A DNA stretch of 64,000 bases, taken from assembly GCF_002356335.1 (NCBI RefSeq), contig NZ_AP018165.1:1860001-1924000 (forward strand). The letters run 5' to 3'. The stretch is from [Mycobacterium] stephanolepidis. GTDB lineage: Bacteria > Actinomycetota > Actinomycetes > Mycobacteriales > Mycobacteriaceae. This document shows positions 1 to 12,815 of this stretch, in pieces. The notes beneath the pieces are model-generated. The model saw nothing but the letters and a program-made list of their open reading frames with translations, was not told where the DNA came from and made no database searches. The first letter of the stretch is position 1, and every line of letters starts with the position of its first letter. Both the position numbers and the translations under genes were made by a program.

Positions 1-999
1 GACCACATGGTGTCCATCGACTGGAACACCGAAAACGGTTGGCACAATGCGCAAGTGGTGCCCTACGGCCCCATCACTCTTGACCCGTCGGCCATCGTGT
101 TGCACTACGCGCAGGAGGTCTTCGAGGGGCTCAAGGCCTACCGGCAACCCGACGGAACCATCGCTGCGTTCCGGCCCGAGGCTAACGCCGAACGGATGAT
201 CCAGTCCTGCCGACGCATTGCCATCCCGGAGCTGCCGCAGGAGTTGTTCATCGAGTCGCTGCGCCAGCTCATCGCCGTCGACGCGGACTGGGTTCCGCCG
301 GGCGGCGGCGAGGAATCGCTGTATCTGCGGCCGTTCATCATCGCCACCGAGGCCGGTCTCGGCGTGCGGCCCGCCGCCGAATACCGGTACCTGCTCATCG
401 CCTCACCGGCTGGTGCGTACTTCTCCCAGGGCATCAAGCCCGTCAGCGTGTGGCTCTCGCACGAATACGTGCGCGCCGCACCCGGCGGGATCGGCGCAGC
501 CAAGACGGGTGGCAACTACGCCGCCTCTCTGGTCGCCCAGGCGCAGGCCGCCGAAGAGGGCTGCGATCAGGTGGTGTGGCTCGATGCCATCGAGCGCCGG
601 TACATCGAAGAAATGGGTGGCATGAACCTGTTCTTCGTGTTCGGTCGCGACGGTGAGGCCCGTCTGGTCACTCCCGAACTGTCCGGCTCACTGCTGCCCG
701 GCGTGACGCGGAAGTCCTTGTTGCAGTTGGCCTCCGACGCCGGATTCGCCATCGAGGAACGCAAGATCGACGTCGACGAGCTGGAGAAGAAGGCGGCCTC
801 GGGAGAGATCACCGAGGTGTTCGCCTGCGGCACTGCCGCGGTGATCACGCCGGTCGGCCGCGTCAAGCACTCGAGCGGCGAATTCACCATCGGCGAAGGG
901 GAACCCGGCGAGGTGACCATGGCGCTGCGCGACACGCTGACCGGAATCCAGCGCGGCACCTTCGCCGATACGCACGGCTGGATCACCAAGCTCGGCTAA
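1..999 (+). CDS. ilvE: Branched-chain amino acid aminotransferase, 5' end cut by window
   Basis: PLP enzyme that moves amino groups between 2-oxoglutarate and leucine, isoleucine or valine, the last step of their synthesis. The frame is open from base 1 and 332 residues are visible; by comparison with the M. tuberculosis enzyme about 35 N-terminal residues lie outside the window, so the ATG at base 7 is internal. Fold-type IV features are clear: [10 protein letters not shown] near visible residue 40, the PLP lysine in [10 protein letters not shown] near residue 168, and [10 protein letters not shown] towards the C-terminus. The stop overlaps by 4 nt the stop of the convergent phosphatase gene. 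Family call is firm. Confidence 0.95.
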   Translation, partial: DHMVSIDWNTENGWHNAQVVPYGPITLDPSAIVLHYAQEVFEGLKAYRQPDGTIAAFRPEANAERMIQSCRRIAIPELPQELFIESLRQLIAVDADWVPPGGGEESLYLRPFIIATEAGLGVRPAAEYRYLLIASPAGAYFSQGIKPVSVWLSHEYVRAAPGGIGAAKTGGNYAASLVAQAQAAEEGCDQVVWLDAIERRYIEEMGGMNLFFVFGRDGEARLVTPELSGSLLPGVTRKSLLQLASDAGFAIEERKIDVDELEKKAASGEITEVFACGTAAVITPVGRVKHSSGEFTIGEGEPGEVTMALRDTLTGIQRGTFADTHGWITKLG

Positions 1000-2708
1000 G
1001 ACGCCCGTGTGCGTACGGGGCGGCGATAGGTCACCGTGTCGAATTCGCGTCCATATTCGTCGACGGCCGTGACGTCCATCTCGCTGACGAATGTCCCGGG
1101 CCGCACGTCGACGCGAATGAATGCGTAGTTGCGATACCGTACGCGCGACCAGGTGACCGCCTCGGCGTGCTTACTGCCGTCCGGCGCCCAGACATAGCTG
1201 TTGGGAACCAACGTATCGGTGAGCTCGCGGCCCCGGTATCCCTCCGGTTCGCCCGGCTGAAAGTCATAGCGGGGTCGGCCCGCAGAACCCACGGTGTAGT
1301 ACACGGTGCCATCCGATTCGGGGTCGACGGTGGACCGATCGCCGGCCTCCCGGGTCGAACGACCCGCGCGAATCGGATCCGTGCGCTCGAAGACGTGGTT
1401 GTGTCCCTGCAGCACCAGATCCACCTGATAACGGTCGAACAGCGCACACCAGGCGTCGCGGACGCCACCGTCGCTGGCATGGGACAGTGTTGTCGAGTAT
1501 GCGCAGTGGTGAAAGAAGCACACGATGAAGTCGATATTCGGGTTCGCCCGATATGCCGCTAAAGTTCTTCCCACCCAACCGGTTTGGGCACCACCGGAGT
1601 AGCCGGTATTCGCCTTGATCTCGTAGGACACGTCATTGGCGTCCAGGGACAGGACGGCGACGTTGCCATAGGTGAACGAGTACGCGGACGGGCACCCCGC
1701 GGGGCCGTTGCCGGGGAAACCAAGACGGGCCAGATGGCCGCCATAGCCGTGGTTTCCGTACGCGGCTTCCATGTCGTGATTGCCGGTGGCGAACATCCAC
1801 GGTGTCGTCGAGGCACTGGGCTCGATGGAGGTCAGGTAGACGTCCCAGACGAACGGATTGTATTTGTCGAACCCGGCTGCGGCCTTGCCGCCGGAAGACA
1901 CGAACTCGGGCTTCTTTCCCATTCCGGATGGGTCCGCATAGGCGATGTCTCCGGCCAGGATATGGAAATCGGGTCGGCACGCCACAATCTGGTTCATGAC
2001 GTTCTGTGTGTGCGGCGTGGCCGGGTCGTTGTCTGCGCTGTAGTAGCTGTCGTCGTATTCGCCGGCAGCCAGATTTGGTGGGAGTGCGGGGGTCTCATCG
2101 GTGCCCTGATCGCCCATCATGGTGAAGCGGAAGGGGGCGAATGCGTTTCGTGCGGACGGGATGGCCGTCGCCGCGGAACGGATATCGCTCAAAAACCCGT
2201 CGGTGGTGCGCCAGCGGTAGAAGTGCTCAGTGCCCCCACCGAGTCCATGGATAGGTGCGTGGACGTAGAACTGTTCGGCTCCCAGCACCCCGTGATCGCT
2301 TGAGGGGATTTGTGTCACGAGATTGCGGATCTCGGCCTCGAGGGAGGCGCCGAGATCGGGGGTTGGCCCATGGTCGAGAAAGATCTTGGTGCCGTGCGGA
2401 TTTCTGGACAGCTGCCCGGAAAAGCTGAGCTGGCTGGACGAATCTGCGCCATACCCCACCCGCCTGCCGGCAACACCCAGCGGTGCGTCATCGGCGTACG
2501 CCCGCCGTCCGAACGGTGATACGCCCAGCGCGGCGACCGCGGCCGCGGCAGCCGATCCCCGCAGGAAGTTGCGACGCGAGACCGGGTGGCGGCGTAGATA
2601 TCCGCGATGCCATTCGTACTGTTCGGCCATTGACATCGAGCGGGCGATCGGCTCGGGGATTCCCATATCCGGCGTCTCGCCGGCGGGGTTCACAGGGTTG
2701 CGCGGCAT
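996..2708 (-). CDS. Tat-exported purple acid phosphatase-type metallophosphoesterase
   Basis: Predicted exported phosphomonoesterase of 570 aa. Residues 44-51 (SRRNFLRG) followed by an Ala-rich stretch form a twin-arginine signal. The calcineurin-like dinuclear-metal motifs appear in order: GDQG (199-202), GD (253-254), GNHD (309-312), HH (400-401) and GHNH (435-438). It resembles M. tuberculosis Rv2577. The start is uncertain: ATG codons at residues 15, 25 and 27 lie upstream of the RR motif and any would keep the signal peptide. It converges on ilvE with a 4 nt stop overlap. It lies 88 nt downstream of cobS on the same strand, so readthrough is possible. Substrate unknown; phosphate scavenging is the usual role of the family. 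Confidence 0.85.
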   Translation of the reverse strand: MPRNPVNPAGETPDMGIPEPIARSMSMAEQYEWHRGYLRRHPVSRRNFLRGSAAAAAVAALGVSPFGRRAYADDAPLGVAGRRVGYGADSSSQLSFSGQLSRNPHGTKIFLDHGPTPDLGASLEAEIRNLVTQIPSSDHGVLGAEQFYVHAPIHGLGGGTEHFYRWRTTDGFLSDIRSAATAIPSARNAFAPFRFTMMGDQGTDETPALPPNLAAGEYDDSYYSADNDPATPHTQNVMNQIVACRPDFHILAGDIAYADPSGMGKKPEFVSSGGKAAAGFDKYNPFVWDVYLTSIEPSASTTPWMFATGNHDMEAAYGNHGYGGHLARLGFPGNGPAGCPSAYSFTYGNVAVLSLDANDVSYEIKANTGYSGGAQTGWVGRTLAAYRANPNIDFIVCFFHHCAYSTTLSHASDGGVRDAWCALFDRYQVDLVLQGHNHVFERTDPIRAGRSTREAGDRSTVDPESDGTVYYTVGSAGRPRYDFQPGEPEGYRGRELTDTLVPNSYVWAPDGSKHAEAVTWSRVRYRNYAFIRVDVRPGTFVSEMDVTAVDEYGREFDTVTYRRPVRTRAS

Positions 2709-2796
2709 AAGTTCGAATAGTGGTCCACGGCACCAGATAACGCGACCGCACAGGCCGGGTCGATCGCGAACTCTTGATGAATCTTTCGTCGCCGCC

Positions 2797-3555
2797 TCAC
2801 GCGGCCGCGAACCCGAGCGCCGCCAGTGTGGTGGTCACCTCGACGCTCGCTCCCAACACGTCTCCGGTGATGCCGCCGAACCTGCGCACGCAATGGCGCA
2901 CCAGCAGCACACCGGCGCCCAGCGCGATCACGACCGCGACCGGCCCTTGCCATGGCCGCCAGGGCTGCGCGAGAAGACCGACGGCCATGGCCGCGAGCAC
3001 CCAGATCCCCGCCAGCCACAAAGGCTGCGACCCCGCCACCCGGGCACCGAAGCCGCTGTGTGCGGCACCGGGCACCCCACGCCGACATGCCACCACCGCG
3101 CTGACACGCCCGACCGCGACCGCCAGCGCGATGGCCAGCCACTCCTGCCGTGAGGCCAGCATTCCGAACGACAATGTCTGTGCCAGAAGGGCGATGATCA
3201 CCGCCGCCACCCCAAATGGTCCGGCCGAACCATCGCGCATCACGGTGAGCGCGCGCTCCGGCGGTCCGTAGCAGCCGAGCCCGTCCGCGGTATCGGACAG
3301 TCCATCGATATGCATGCCACGGGTGGCCAGCACCACCACCGTCGCGGCTGCAAGTCCCGCGATGGGCCCGATGTAGGCGGATGTCGCCAGGTAGGCGATC
3401 GCCGCTGCCAGCGCGCCGAGTGCGGCGCCCACCACGGGCAGCGCCGCCAGCACCGGACCCGAGAGCGTACCGGCAAGCCGTGCGGGAACCGGTGCCACGG
3501 TGGAGAATTCGAAGGCTCCGCCAATGGGCCGTAGTAGCCGCAGCAGTCGGTTCAC
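2797..3555 (-). CDS. cobS: Adenosylcobinamide-GDP ribazoletransferase (cobalamin synthase)
   Basis: Membrane enzyme of 252 aa that joins adenosylcobinamide-GDP to alpha-ribazole, completing coenzyme B12. The N-terminus [18 protein letters not shown] is typical of the family, and the metal-binding, Asp-rich motif [11 protein letters not shown] is at residues 82-92. Several hydrophobic helices follow (about 45-80, 120-150, 190-215). Its start overlaps the cobT stop by 4 nt, which suggests translational coupling. It is the last cobalamin gene of the run DUF3043-cobU-cobT-cobS. Confidence 0.95.
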   Translation of the reverse strand: MNRLLRLLRPIGGAFEFSTVAPVPARLAGTLSGPVLAALPVVGAALGALAAAIAYLATSAYIGPIAGLAAATVVVLATRGMHIDGLSDTADGLGCYGPPERALTVMRDGSAGPFGVAAVIIALLAQTLSFGMLASRQEWLAIALAVAVGRVSAVVACRRGVPGAAHSGFGARVAGSQPLWLAGIWVLAAMAVGLLAQPWRPWQGPVAVVIALGAGVLLVRHCVRRFGGITGDVLGASVEVTTTLAALGFAAA

Positions 3556-4574
3556 GCGCCGCCCGGCCCGTCGATTCGGGCCTCATCGAAGGTCGCCATC
3601 TGCGCCAGCGTGCCCGCGGCGGCCTGTAACACCGGCAGTGCGACGAGCGCCCCGGAGCCCTCACCCAAGCGCATCTGCAGATCCAACACGGGATCCAGTC
3701 GGAGACGTTGCAGGGCAAGCGAATGCGCCGGCTCGGTGGAGCGATGCCCGGCAAGCCACCACTGACGCGCTCCCGGGGCCAGCTGCTCGGCCACCAGTGC
3801 GGCTGCGGTCACCACCAGCCCGTCGAGCAGCACCGGGGTACGCCGCACCGCCGCGTGCGCCACGAAACCGGTGATTGCCGCCAGATCGGCGCCACCTGCC
3901 CGGGCGAGCAGCGCCACCGGGTCGGTACGCACATTCTTGGTGCGGCGCAACGCATCGCGCACCGCGGCGGTCTTGCGTGCCCACCCGGCGTCATCGACTC
4001 CGGTGCCGCGGCCCACCACCGCCACCGGTTCGCTTCCGGTGAGCGCCGCCACCAACACCGTCGCGGGAGTGGTGTTTCCGATGCCCATATCGCCCGCGAT
4101 GAGCAGATCGGCTCCGCCGTCGATCTCGGCGTCGGCCAGGGCGATACCCGCGGCCAGCGCGGCATGAGCCTGCTCCTCGGTGAGGGCGTCCTCGACGGCG
4201 ATATTGCCACTGGGACGGCCCACGGCGATGTCGGCGACCCGCACACTGGCACCGGCCAGTGCGGCAAGCACGTTCACAGCCGCGCCGCCCGCTTCGATGT
4301 TGTGCACCATCTGCGCGGTCACCGACGGGGGATAGGCCGACACTCCGGCGGCAGCCACACCATGATCACCGGCGAACACGACCACCCGTGGACGTTGGAA
4401 TGTCGTAGGGGGGCACTGATTCTGGCAGGCCGACACCCAAATCGAGAGCTCTTCCAGTCGCCCCAATGCGCCGTCCGGCTTGGTGAGCTGCCGTTGCCGG
4501 TCACGTGCGGCGGCGGCGATATCCGGGTTGGGTGCCGAGACCGGGGCGAATCGGGGTGCCTCGCCGCCGTTCAT
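3552..4574 (-). CDS. cobT: Nicotinate-nucleotide--dimethylbenzimidazole phosphoribosyltransferase
   Basis: Cytosolic enzyme of 340 aa that makes alpha-ribazole phosphate from dimethylbenzimidazole and nicotinate mononucleotide, supplying the lower ligand of cobalamin. Visible family motifs are [10 protein letters not shown] (32-41), FAGDHGV (68-74), [11 protein letters not shown] (161-171) and a C-terminal GEGSGA that contains the expected catalytic glutamate. It overlaps cobU upstream and cobS downstream by 4 nt each, so the three are almost certainly co-translated. Confidence 0.95.
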   Translation of the reverse strand: MNGGEAPRFAPVSAPNPDIAAAARDRQRQLTKPDGALGRLEELSIWVSACQNQCPPTTFQRPRVVVFAGDHGVAAAGVSAYPPSVTAQMVHNIEAGGAAVNVLAALAGASVRVADIAVGRPSGNIAVEDALTEEQAHAALAAGIALADAEIDGGADLLIAGDMGIGNTTPATVLVAALTGSEPVAVVGRGTGVDDAGWARKTAAVRDALRRTKNVRTDPVALLARAGGADLAAITGFVAHAAVRRTPVLLDGLVVTAAALVAEQLAPGARQWWLAGHRSTEPAHSLALQRLRLDPVLDLQMRLGEGSGALVALPVLQAAAGTLAQMATFDEARIDGPGGA

Positions 4575-5104
4575 TCGGCGGCACCCTTGATGGCCAGTGG
4601 TTGACCGGCCACCACCAGGAGCACCCGTTGACAGCGCTGTGCCACCGCTTGATTCAGCGCGCCGAGCTGATCGGCGAACAGCCGTCCGGATGCGGTGGCG
4701 GGCACAACGCTCAATCCGACCTCTGGACTTACGATCACCAGCTCGCTGCGGTAGGAGCCGATCGCATCGACCAGCTCGTCGATATCGGATGCCACAACCT
4801 CACCGCCGCCGTCCCATGCGGCGCGAGCATCCATCATCGCGGTCAGCCACCCCCCGAGATCGTCGACGAGCGTCGGCACCGCATCACCGGCGCGCAATTC
4901 GTCGGCGATATCGGTCGTCTCGGCCGTCGTCCAGTCATCGGGGCGCCGAGACCGGTGTGTGGCAACCCTTTGCGCCCACGCCTCGTCCTCGCAGACAGAT
5001 GTTCCGGTCGCCAGGTACCGCACGGGGCCCGAGGCGGGCAGCAGAGACTCGGCGAAACGTGATTTTCCCGAACGTATTCCACCGAGCACCAGCGTGGTAG
5101 CCAC
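4571..5104 (-). CDS. cobU: Adenosylcobinamide kinase / adenosylcobinamide-phosphate guanylyltransferase
   Basis: Bifunctional enzyme of 177 aa that phosphorylates adenosylcobinamide and transfers GMP to it. The P-loop GGIRSGKS is at residues 8-15, directly after the first beta-strand; YLATG and PEVGLSVVP are further family signatures. It starts 6 nt after the DUF3043 stop and overlaps cobT by 4 nt. In M. tuberculosis cobU lies elsewhere (Rv0254c) while cobT and cobS are here, so this window has the complete nucleotide-loop set in one operon. No cobalamin riboswitch was recognised upstream. Confidence 0.94.
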   Translation of the reverse strand: MATTLVLGGIRSGKSRFAESLLPASGPVRYLATGTSVCEDEAWAQRVATHRSRRPDDWTTAETTDIADELRAGDAVPTLVDDLGGWLTAMMDARAAWDGGGEVVASDIDELVDAIGSYRSELVIVSPEVGLSVVPATASGRLFADQLGALNQAVAQRCQRVLLVVAGQPLAIKGAAE

Positions 5105-5110
5105 CTGAGG

Positions 5111-5776
5111 CTAGACCGGCTCGCCGCGGTTCACCCGGGGGCGCGGTGCGCGCATCCTGCGCAGCTGCGATGCGCGGCTCGCCGCGTACCAGCCGAGTTT
5201 GAAACCGCCCTCGTCGCTGGTCGGGAAGCGTTCGGAGACGCGCTTGTTCACCAGTCTGCCGACGAAAACCCCGTCGACGATCATGACGATCATCAAGACC
5301 AGCATCGCCGGGGTCATCCACATCTGAACCTGCACAGACGGCACCGCGAACATGGTGAAGATCAGGAACAGCGCCAGGGGCATGAACAGCCCCAGCACAT
5401 TGCGCCGTGAATCGACGATGTCGCGGGCGAACGCGCGCACCGGACCCTTGTCACGAGGCAACAGATACGCCTCGTCGCCGGCCATCATCTTTTCGCGGCT
5501 GTCGGACATCCGGGCGCGCCGCTCTGTGTTCTCGACCTTGCGTTCCGCCCGCGACAGTTTCGGCCCGCGCAGGGACTTACGACGCTGCCGGGCCTCGGCA
5601 CTGGTCAAGGGCGCCGGGGCGACAGGTCCACGACGCTTGCCGGCATCCCGCTTCGGGGTGGGGCGGCCCTTCCCAGCCTGCACCGGCGATGTGACGTCCG
5701 TCTCACCGATGGGTGATGAGGACTCGTCGGCGGCGCCGTTTTCGGAGGTGGATTTCTTTCGGCCGAGCAGATTCAC
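5111..5776 (-). CDS. DUF3043 membrane protein, Rv2206-like
   Basis: Conserved actinobacterial protein of 221 aa with unknown function. Residues 1-115 are hydrophilic, very basic and probably disordered; two membrane helices follow at about 127-147 and 155-174, then a basic tail. The start is GTG. The gene leads directly into cobU (6 nt gap), as Rv2206 sits beside cobT and cobS in M. tuberculosis, but nothing in the protein suggests a cobalamin role. It diverges from glycerate kinase with only 22 nt between start codons. Confidence 0.8.
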   Translation of the reverse strand: MNLLGRKKSTSENGAADESSSPIGETDVTSPVQAGKGRPTPKRDAGKRRGPVAPAPLTSAEARQRRKSLRGPKLSRAERKVENTERRARMSDSREKMMAGDEAYLLPRDKGPVRAFARDIVDSRRNVLGLFMPLALFLIFTMFAVPSVQVQMWMTPAMLVLMIVMIVDGVFVGRLVNKRVSERFPTSDEGGFKLGWYAASRASQLRRMRAPRPRVNRGEPV

Positions 5777-5786
5777 ACGCCCAGAT

Positions 5787-5792
5787 TATCCT
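5787..5792 (+). promoter_or_regulatory. -10 hexamer TATCCT, leaderless promoter of glycerate kinase
   Basis: TATCCT fits the mycobacterial TANNNT -10 consensus and is followed by exactly 6 nt and the ATG at 5799. That places +1 on the A of the start codon. It sits inside the 22 nt divergent gap, so its -35 region lies within the DUF3043 coding start. Confidence 0.65.
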
Positions 5793-5798
5793 GCGCGA

Positions 5799-6860
5799 AT
5801 GAGTCAGATTCTGGTGGCGCCCGACAGCTTCGGCGACACGCTCACCGCTACGCAGGCGGCGACCGCCATCGCGGAGGGCTGGGGAAGGACTCGCCCCGCC
5901 GACATCGTCATCCTCAGCCCCCAATCAGACGGAGGGCCCGGGTTCGTCGACGTGCTGGCCGCGCAGCTGTTCACGGCGCACCGACACCCGCTGCGGGTAC
6001 GCGGGCCTCTAGATGAGGACGTCGACGCCGAGTGGCTCCTCGACGGCACGACCGCCTACATCGAATGCGCGCAGGCCTGCGGGCTGCCGCTGCTCAAACG
6101 TGCGCCGTCTGCCGATACCGCTTGGCGTGCGCACAGCACCGGGGTCGGGCAGCTGATCGCGGCGGCACTCGATGGTGGAGCCACCCGCATCGTGGTCGGC
6201 CTTGGCGGCAGCAGCAGCACCGATGGAGGTGCGGCGCTCATCGCGGGCCTCGGTGGGCTCGTTGCGGCCCAGCAGCGCCTGGCCGCAACGGAACTAGTGG
6301 TCGCCAGCGATGTCGAGCATCCGCTGCTCGGCGCCCGTGGTGCTGCCGCGGTGTTCGGTCCTCAGAAGGGTGCCGACCCGGATACCGTCAGACGCTTGGA
6401 CGCACGGCTGGCCGGGTGGGTCGCAGAAATGGAGGACCACACCGGTCGGATCGTGCGAGACCTCGCCGGAGCCGGGGCCGCAGGCGGGATAGGAGCGGCG
6501 CTGCTGGCGCTCGGAGCGCGTCGCGAATCGGGAGCGCGAATCGTGGCCGAACACACCGGCCTGGACGCTGCGATCGCGCAGGCAGCCCTGGTGATCACCG
6601 GCGAAGGCAAGTTCGATGACCAAACCTTGCACGGCAAGGTCGCCGGGGCAGTCGCGAGCCGCGCCGCGACCTCCGGCACCCCGGTGTTGGTACTGGCCGG
6701 GCAGGTGGCGCTGACAGCCGATGAATACGGGCGGGCCGGTATCGCGCGTGCCGAATCGATCGCCCAGTTCGCGGGGTCCGTGCGGCTGGCCATGGAGGAT
6801 GCGGCAGGCCAGCTGGCGGGCCTCACGGCGCAGGTCGCACGCCACTGGTCACCCGGCTAG
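5799..6860 (+). CDS. glxK: Glycerate kinase (GlxK family, Rv2205c-like)
   Basis: Predicted to phosphorylate D-glycerate, feeding it into lower glycolysis. 353 aa from the chosen ATG; the frame is open for another 447 nt upstream, but that stretch is antisense to DUF3043 and the homologous N-terminus ILVAPDSFGDTL starts here. The family glycine-rich signature GLGGSSSTDGGAA is at about 134-146, and VITGEGKFDDQT near residue 267 is also conserved. The spacing of TATCCT to the ATG predicts a leaderless mRNA. Confidence 0.9.
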   Translation: MSQILVAPDSFGDTLTATQAATAIAEGWGRTRPADIVILSPQSDGGPGFVDVLAAQLFTAHRHPLRVRGPLDEDVDAEWLLDGTTAYIECAQACGLPLLKRAPSADTAWRAHSTGVGQLIAAALDGGATRIVVGLGGSSSTDGGAALIAGLGGLVAAQQRLAATELVVASDVEHPLLGARGAAAVFGPQKGADPDTVRRLDARLAGWVAEMEDHTGRIVRDLAGAGAAGGIGAALLALGARRESGARIVAEHTGLDAAIAQAALVITGEGKFDDQTLHGKVAGAVASRAATSGTPVLVLAGQVALTADEYGRAGIARAESIAQFAGSVRLAMEDAAGQLAGLTAQVARHWSPG

Positions 6861-6963
6861 GGCATAGATGTAGGAATACCCTTAGACGAGGTACCGTTGA
6901 GATCACAAGACGTTCATTACCTGGACGTCCGCCCGAGAGCTTCGACGCAGGGGAGATCCCACG

Positions 6964-7332
6964 ATGACTGTCCAAGACGAATCGACTGCCACCTCCACCG
7001 AGGAAACTCATGGTGCCGTCTTGACCGACGCCGCCGCCACCAAGGCCAAGGCGCTGCTGGATCAGGAAGGCCGCGACGATCTGTCGCTGCGCATCGCGGT
7101 CCAGCCCGGCGGTTGCGCGGGCCTGCGATACCAGCTGTTCTTCGATGACCGCACCCTGGACGGTGACCTGGTCACCGAGTTCGACGGTGTGAAGCTCACC
7201 GTCGACCGGATGAGCGCCCCGTACATCCAGGGCGCCTCGATCGACTTCGTCGACACCATCGAGAAGCAGGGCTTCACGATCGACAACCCGAACGCCACCG
7301 GCTCCTGCGCCTGCGGCGACTCCTTCAACTGA
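6964..7332 (+). CDS. erpA: A-type iron-sulfur cluster carrier (ErpA/IscA/HesB family, Rv2204c-like)
   Basis: Small (122 aa) Fe-S carrier that passes clusters to apoproteins. The three family cysteines are present: C51 in the PGGCAGL motif and C115/C117 in the C-terminal SCACGDSF. A GGGGAG ribosome binding site is about 7 nt before the ATG. A TACCGT hexamer at 6892-6897 could be the -10, giving a leader of about 60 nt. Its stop directly abuts that of the convergent downstream gene in a TGATCA palindrome. The neighbouring respiratory Fe-S protein QcrA is a plausible client, but that is inference. Confidence 0.93.
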   Translation: MTVQDESTATSTEETHGAVLTDAAATKAKALLDQEGRDDLSLRIAVQPGGCAGLRYQLFFDDRTLDGDLVTEFDGVKLTVDRMSAPYIQGASIDFVDTIEKQGFTIDNPNATGSCACGDSFN

Positions 7333-7875
7333 TCAGAACGCGTTCGAACCGCGCATGTACGCGGAGCAGACGTAGATCTTGCCCTCGTTGATCAGTAGCT
7401 CGGCCTGCCCCTGAGGAGCGTCCTTGCGCTTCTGGCTGGTCGCGGTGAACAGCACCTTGAGCTGGTACTCGGAGAAGTAGACGATCTTGTCGATCGACTT
7501 CACCGTGGCCGAGCCGAAGGTATTCACAAACTGCTGGGCGTTGGCCCGCACAATCGTGTCGTCGGTGTCCTTGTCGCGCACCGCGTCGTATAGGCCGCAG
7601 CCGGCGTTGCGGGCCAGCGTCACGATGTCGAGCTTGGCCATCGCATCCAGGTATCCCTGGATGGTCTGCTCGATCTTGGCCTCGCTGGGCCGGTGGGACA
7701 CACCAGAATTCTTGGTCAGAAAACCGAGCAGCAGCGCCAGCACCACCAACGCGGCCACGACCGCGGCCGGGGCGAGCCAGCCGGGCACCTTGCGCTTGCG
7801 ATCCGGGTAGTCGACCGGGGGAGGCATGGGCGGTAGACCAGGGTAGGGCACCGTCGAATAACCTGGTTCCGCCAT
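7333..7875 (-). CDS. Single-pass membrane protein, Rv2203-like, unknown function
   Basis: 180 aa from the ATG at 7875, chosen because an AGGAGAG site stands 5 nt before it; an in-frame upstream start exists at 7920 but has no such site. A Pro-rich cytoplasmic N-terminus (about 10-30) is followed by one membrane helix (about 36-55) and an extracytoplasmic domain of about 125 residues. That domain looks like the small alpha/beta lipid-anchored domains common in mycobacterial envelope proteins. Position matches Rv2203. I do not recognise an activity. Confidence 0.7.
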   Translation of the reverse strand: MAEPGYSTVPYPGLPPMPPPVDYPDRKRKVPGWLAPAAVVAALVVLALLLGFLTKNSGVSHRPSEAKIEQTIQGYLDAMAKLDIVTLARNAGCGLYDAVRDKDTDDTIVRANAQQFVNTFGSATVKSIDKIVYFSEYQLKVLFTATSQKRKDAPQGQAELLINEGKIYVCSAYMRGSNAF

Positions 7876-7964
7876 TGACTCTCCTGAAATTTCGTTTCCC
7901 CAGATCGCGCTCCCCAACAAACCAGGCTAGCAATCGGCCACAACCCCGGAACAGTTACGTTAGG

Positions 7965-10924
<2,960 letters not shown>

Positions 10925-11012
10925 GCGGCCAAGTATGCAACATCGCGCGACCTATCCCAGGACCTAGGTCCCCACACCGGCCCCGTCGCTGCCCTGATGC
11001 GACCGCGTGGTC

Positions 11013-11027
11013 TACGCTGCGTAGTAT
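11013..11027 (+). promoter_or_regulatory. Candidate -10 hexamers for ctaC
   Basis: TACGCT (11013-11018) and TAGTAT (11022-11027) both fit TANNNT in the 159 nt asnB-ctaC divergent gap. Either would give a 45-60 nt leader ending in the strong AGGAGG site just before the ctaC GTG. Confidence 0.35.
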
Positions 11028-11083
11028 TCGATTGCTGCCACTGGTCAGCGATGGATTCTGTACCGAAACAGGAGGCTTAAAAC

Positions 11084-12133
11084 GTGACGTCACGGTCCGG
11101 CTCACGGCCGTCCCTGCTGGCCACTGTGGTGCTGTTGGGCGCGGCGAGCTTCCTGCTCAGCGGTTGTAGCGTCCAAGAAGTGCTGCGGTTCGGGTGGCCC
11201 GAGGGAATCACCCCCGAAGCCCACGACTACATGGCTCCCCTGTGGACCTGGGCAGTCGTGGCCTCGCTGGTCGTCGGCGTCATTGTGTGGGCACTGACCT
11301 TCTGGACCGTCGCGTTCCACCGGCACAAGCCGGGCGACACCGAGTTCCCGCGTCAGTTCGGCTACAACCTGCCGCTGGAGCTGATCCTGACGGTGGTGCC
11401 CTTCCTGATCATCGCGGTGCTCTTCTACTTCACCGTCGTGGTGCAGAACAAGGTCATGCACAAGGACCCGAACCCCGAGGTCGTCGTGGACGTGACCGCC
11501 TTCCAGTGGAACTGGAAGTTCGGCTACCAGAAGGTCGCGTTCAAGGATGGCAGCCTCAACTACGAGGGCGCCGATCCGGAACGCAAGAAGGCCATGACCT
11601 CCAAGCCCGAGGGTAAGGACGCGCACGGCAACGAGCTCGTCGGCCCGGTGCGCGGCCTGAATCGTGAGGACCGCACCTACCTGAACTTCGACAAGATCGA
11701 GACCGTCGGAACCTCCTCGGAGATCCCGGTGCTGGTACTGCCCAGCGGCAAGAGCGTCGAGTTCCAGCTGGCTTCGGCCGATGTCATCCACTCGTTCCGG
11801 GTGGTCCCGTTCCTGTTCACTCGCGACGTGATGCCCGAGCCCAAGGCCAACAACTCCGACAACGTCTTCCAGGTCAGCAAGATCCTGAAGGAAGGCGCGT
11901 TCGTGGGTCGCTGCGTCGAGATGTGCGGCACCTACCACTCGATGATGGCCTTCGAGCTGCGTGTGGTGAGCCCCAACGACTTCAAGTTCTACCTGGAAGC
12001 GCGCAAGGCGGGTAAGACCAACGCCGAGGCGCTGGCATCGATCGGGCAGTCGCCGGTCTCGGTTACCACCCGGCCGTTCGACGGCCGCCGCGGGGAGCTC
12101 GCGCCGGCGGACAACAACGCGGCGAAGAACTAG
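11084..12133 (+). CDS. ctaC: Cytochrome c oxidase subunit II, lipoprotein
   Basis: 349 aa CuA subunit of the aa3 oxidase, which takes electrons from the diheme cytochrome QcrC in the actinobacterial bcc-aa3 supercomplex. Lipobox LSGC gives a predicted lipidated C28. Two membrane helices follow (about 50-75 and 97-120). The aromatic electron-entry patch FQWNWKFGY is at 140-148. CuA ligands are complete: H236, C277, C281, H285 and M288. GTG start with AGGAGG 7 nt before. A loop rich in charged residues (about 158-195) is an insertion typical of mycobacteria. ctaF follows 25 nt later. Confidence 0.97.
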   Translation: MTSRSGSRPSLLATVVLLGAASFLLSGCSVQEVLRFGWPEGITPEAHDYMAPLWTWAVVASLVVGVIVWALTFWTVAFHRHKPGDTEFPRQFGYNLPLELILTVVPFLIIAVLFYFTVVVQNKVMHKDPNPEVVVDVTAFQWNWKFGYQKVAFKDGSLNYEGADPERKKAMTSKPEGKDAHGNELVGPVRGLNREDRTYLNFDKIETVGTSSEIPVLVLPSGKSVEFQLASADVIHSFRVVPFLFTRDVMPEPKANNSDNVFQVSKILKEGAFVGRCVEMCGTYHSMMAFELRVVSPNDFKFYLEARKAGKTNAEALASIGQSPVSVTTRPFDGRRGELAPADNNAAKN

Positions 12134-12158
12134 GCAGCGGGAAAGGTAGGAGCGCAGC

Positions 12159-12578
12159 ATGCATATCGAAGCCCGACTTTTCGAGATCCTCACCGGATTC
12201 TTCGCGCTGGCCACAGTGGTCTACGCGGTGCTCACCGCCCTGTACGCCAATGGTGGTGTGGAATGGGCGGGGACCACCGCCATGGTGATGACCACGGGTC
12301 TGTCACTGATCATCTCGACCTTCTTCCGCTTCGTGGCCCGGCGCCTGGACACCCGGCCCGAGGACTACGAAGACGCCGAGGTCGCCGACGGCGCCGGCGA
12401 GCTGGGCTTCTACAGCCCGCACAGCTGGTGGCCCATCATGATCGCGCTGGCCGCCGCCACCACCGCCGTGGGTGTGGCGCTATGGCTGCCGTGGCTGCTT
12501 GCCGCCGGTGCGGTGTTCGTTCTCAGCGCAGTCGCCGGTCTGGTCTTCGAGTACCACGTGGGCCCGGAGAAGCACTAG
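12159..12578 (+). CDS. ctaF: Cytochrome c oxidase subunit IV (actinobacterial)
   Basis: 139 aa small membrane subunit of the aa3 oxidase. Four hydrophobic helices are visible (about 8-30, 36-55, 91-108 and 111-132), with a conserved loop containing [34 protein letters not shown] stretch precedes the ATG. Downstream of ctaC as in other actinobacteria (Rv2199c). Firm by context and hydropathy. Confidence 0.93.
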   Translation: MHIEARLFEILTGFFALATVVYAVLTALYANGGVEWAGTTAMVMTTGLSLIISTFFRFVARRLDTRPEDYEDAEVADGAGELGFYSPHSWWPIMIALAAATTAVGVALWLPWLLAAGAVFVLSAVAGLVFEYHVGPEKH

Positions 12579-12815
12579 CTCATCGCGCGTTTCGCTCCCT
12601 TCTCACCGCCGCGCTCGTACTTTGCGGCGGGACTCCCGTGGCTGGTGTGACATCTCCGTGTGCACTGTCACGTTTTCGATAACAATCCGGTGGTCAGTTT
12701 GGTTTTTACGGCCGTCGGGTTTCGTCGCCTCGGATTGCTTTGGCTATCGTTGCCATGGCCCCTCAGGCAGGTGGCCCGCCGGGGAGCGGGAAGTGACGAA
12801 AAGGAACTTGTGTAG
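12579..12815. other. 237 nt intergenic region before mmpS3
   Basis: Contains a 7 bp GC-rich hairpin (12606-12612 with 12624-12630) that may end ctaC-ctaF transcription, though no U-tract follows. A possible -10, TATCGT, is at 12745-12750. The GGAAC site just before mmpS3 marks its translation start. I see no gene here. Confidence 0.4.

Noticed and set aside
5105..5110. Cobalamin riboswitch upstream of cobU
   Set aside because: Only 6 nt separate DUF3043 and cobU, and no B12-box-like element was seen near 5776.
5352..5798. N-terminal extension of glycerate kinase
   Set aside because: It lies opposite the DUF3043 gene and has no similarity to kinases; the family N-terminus begins at 5799.
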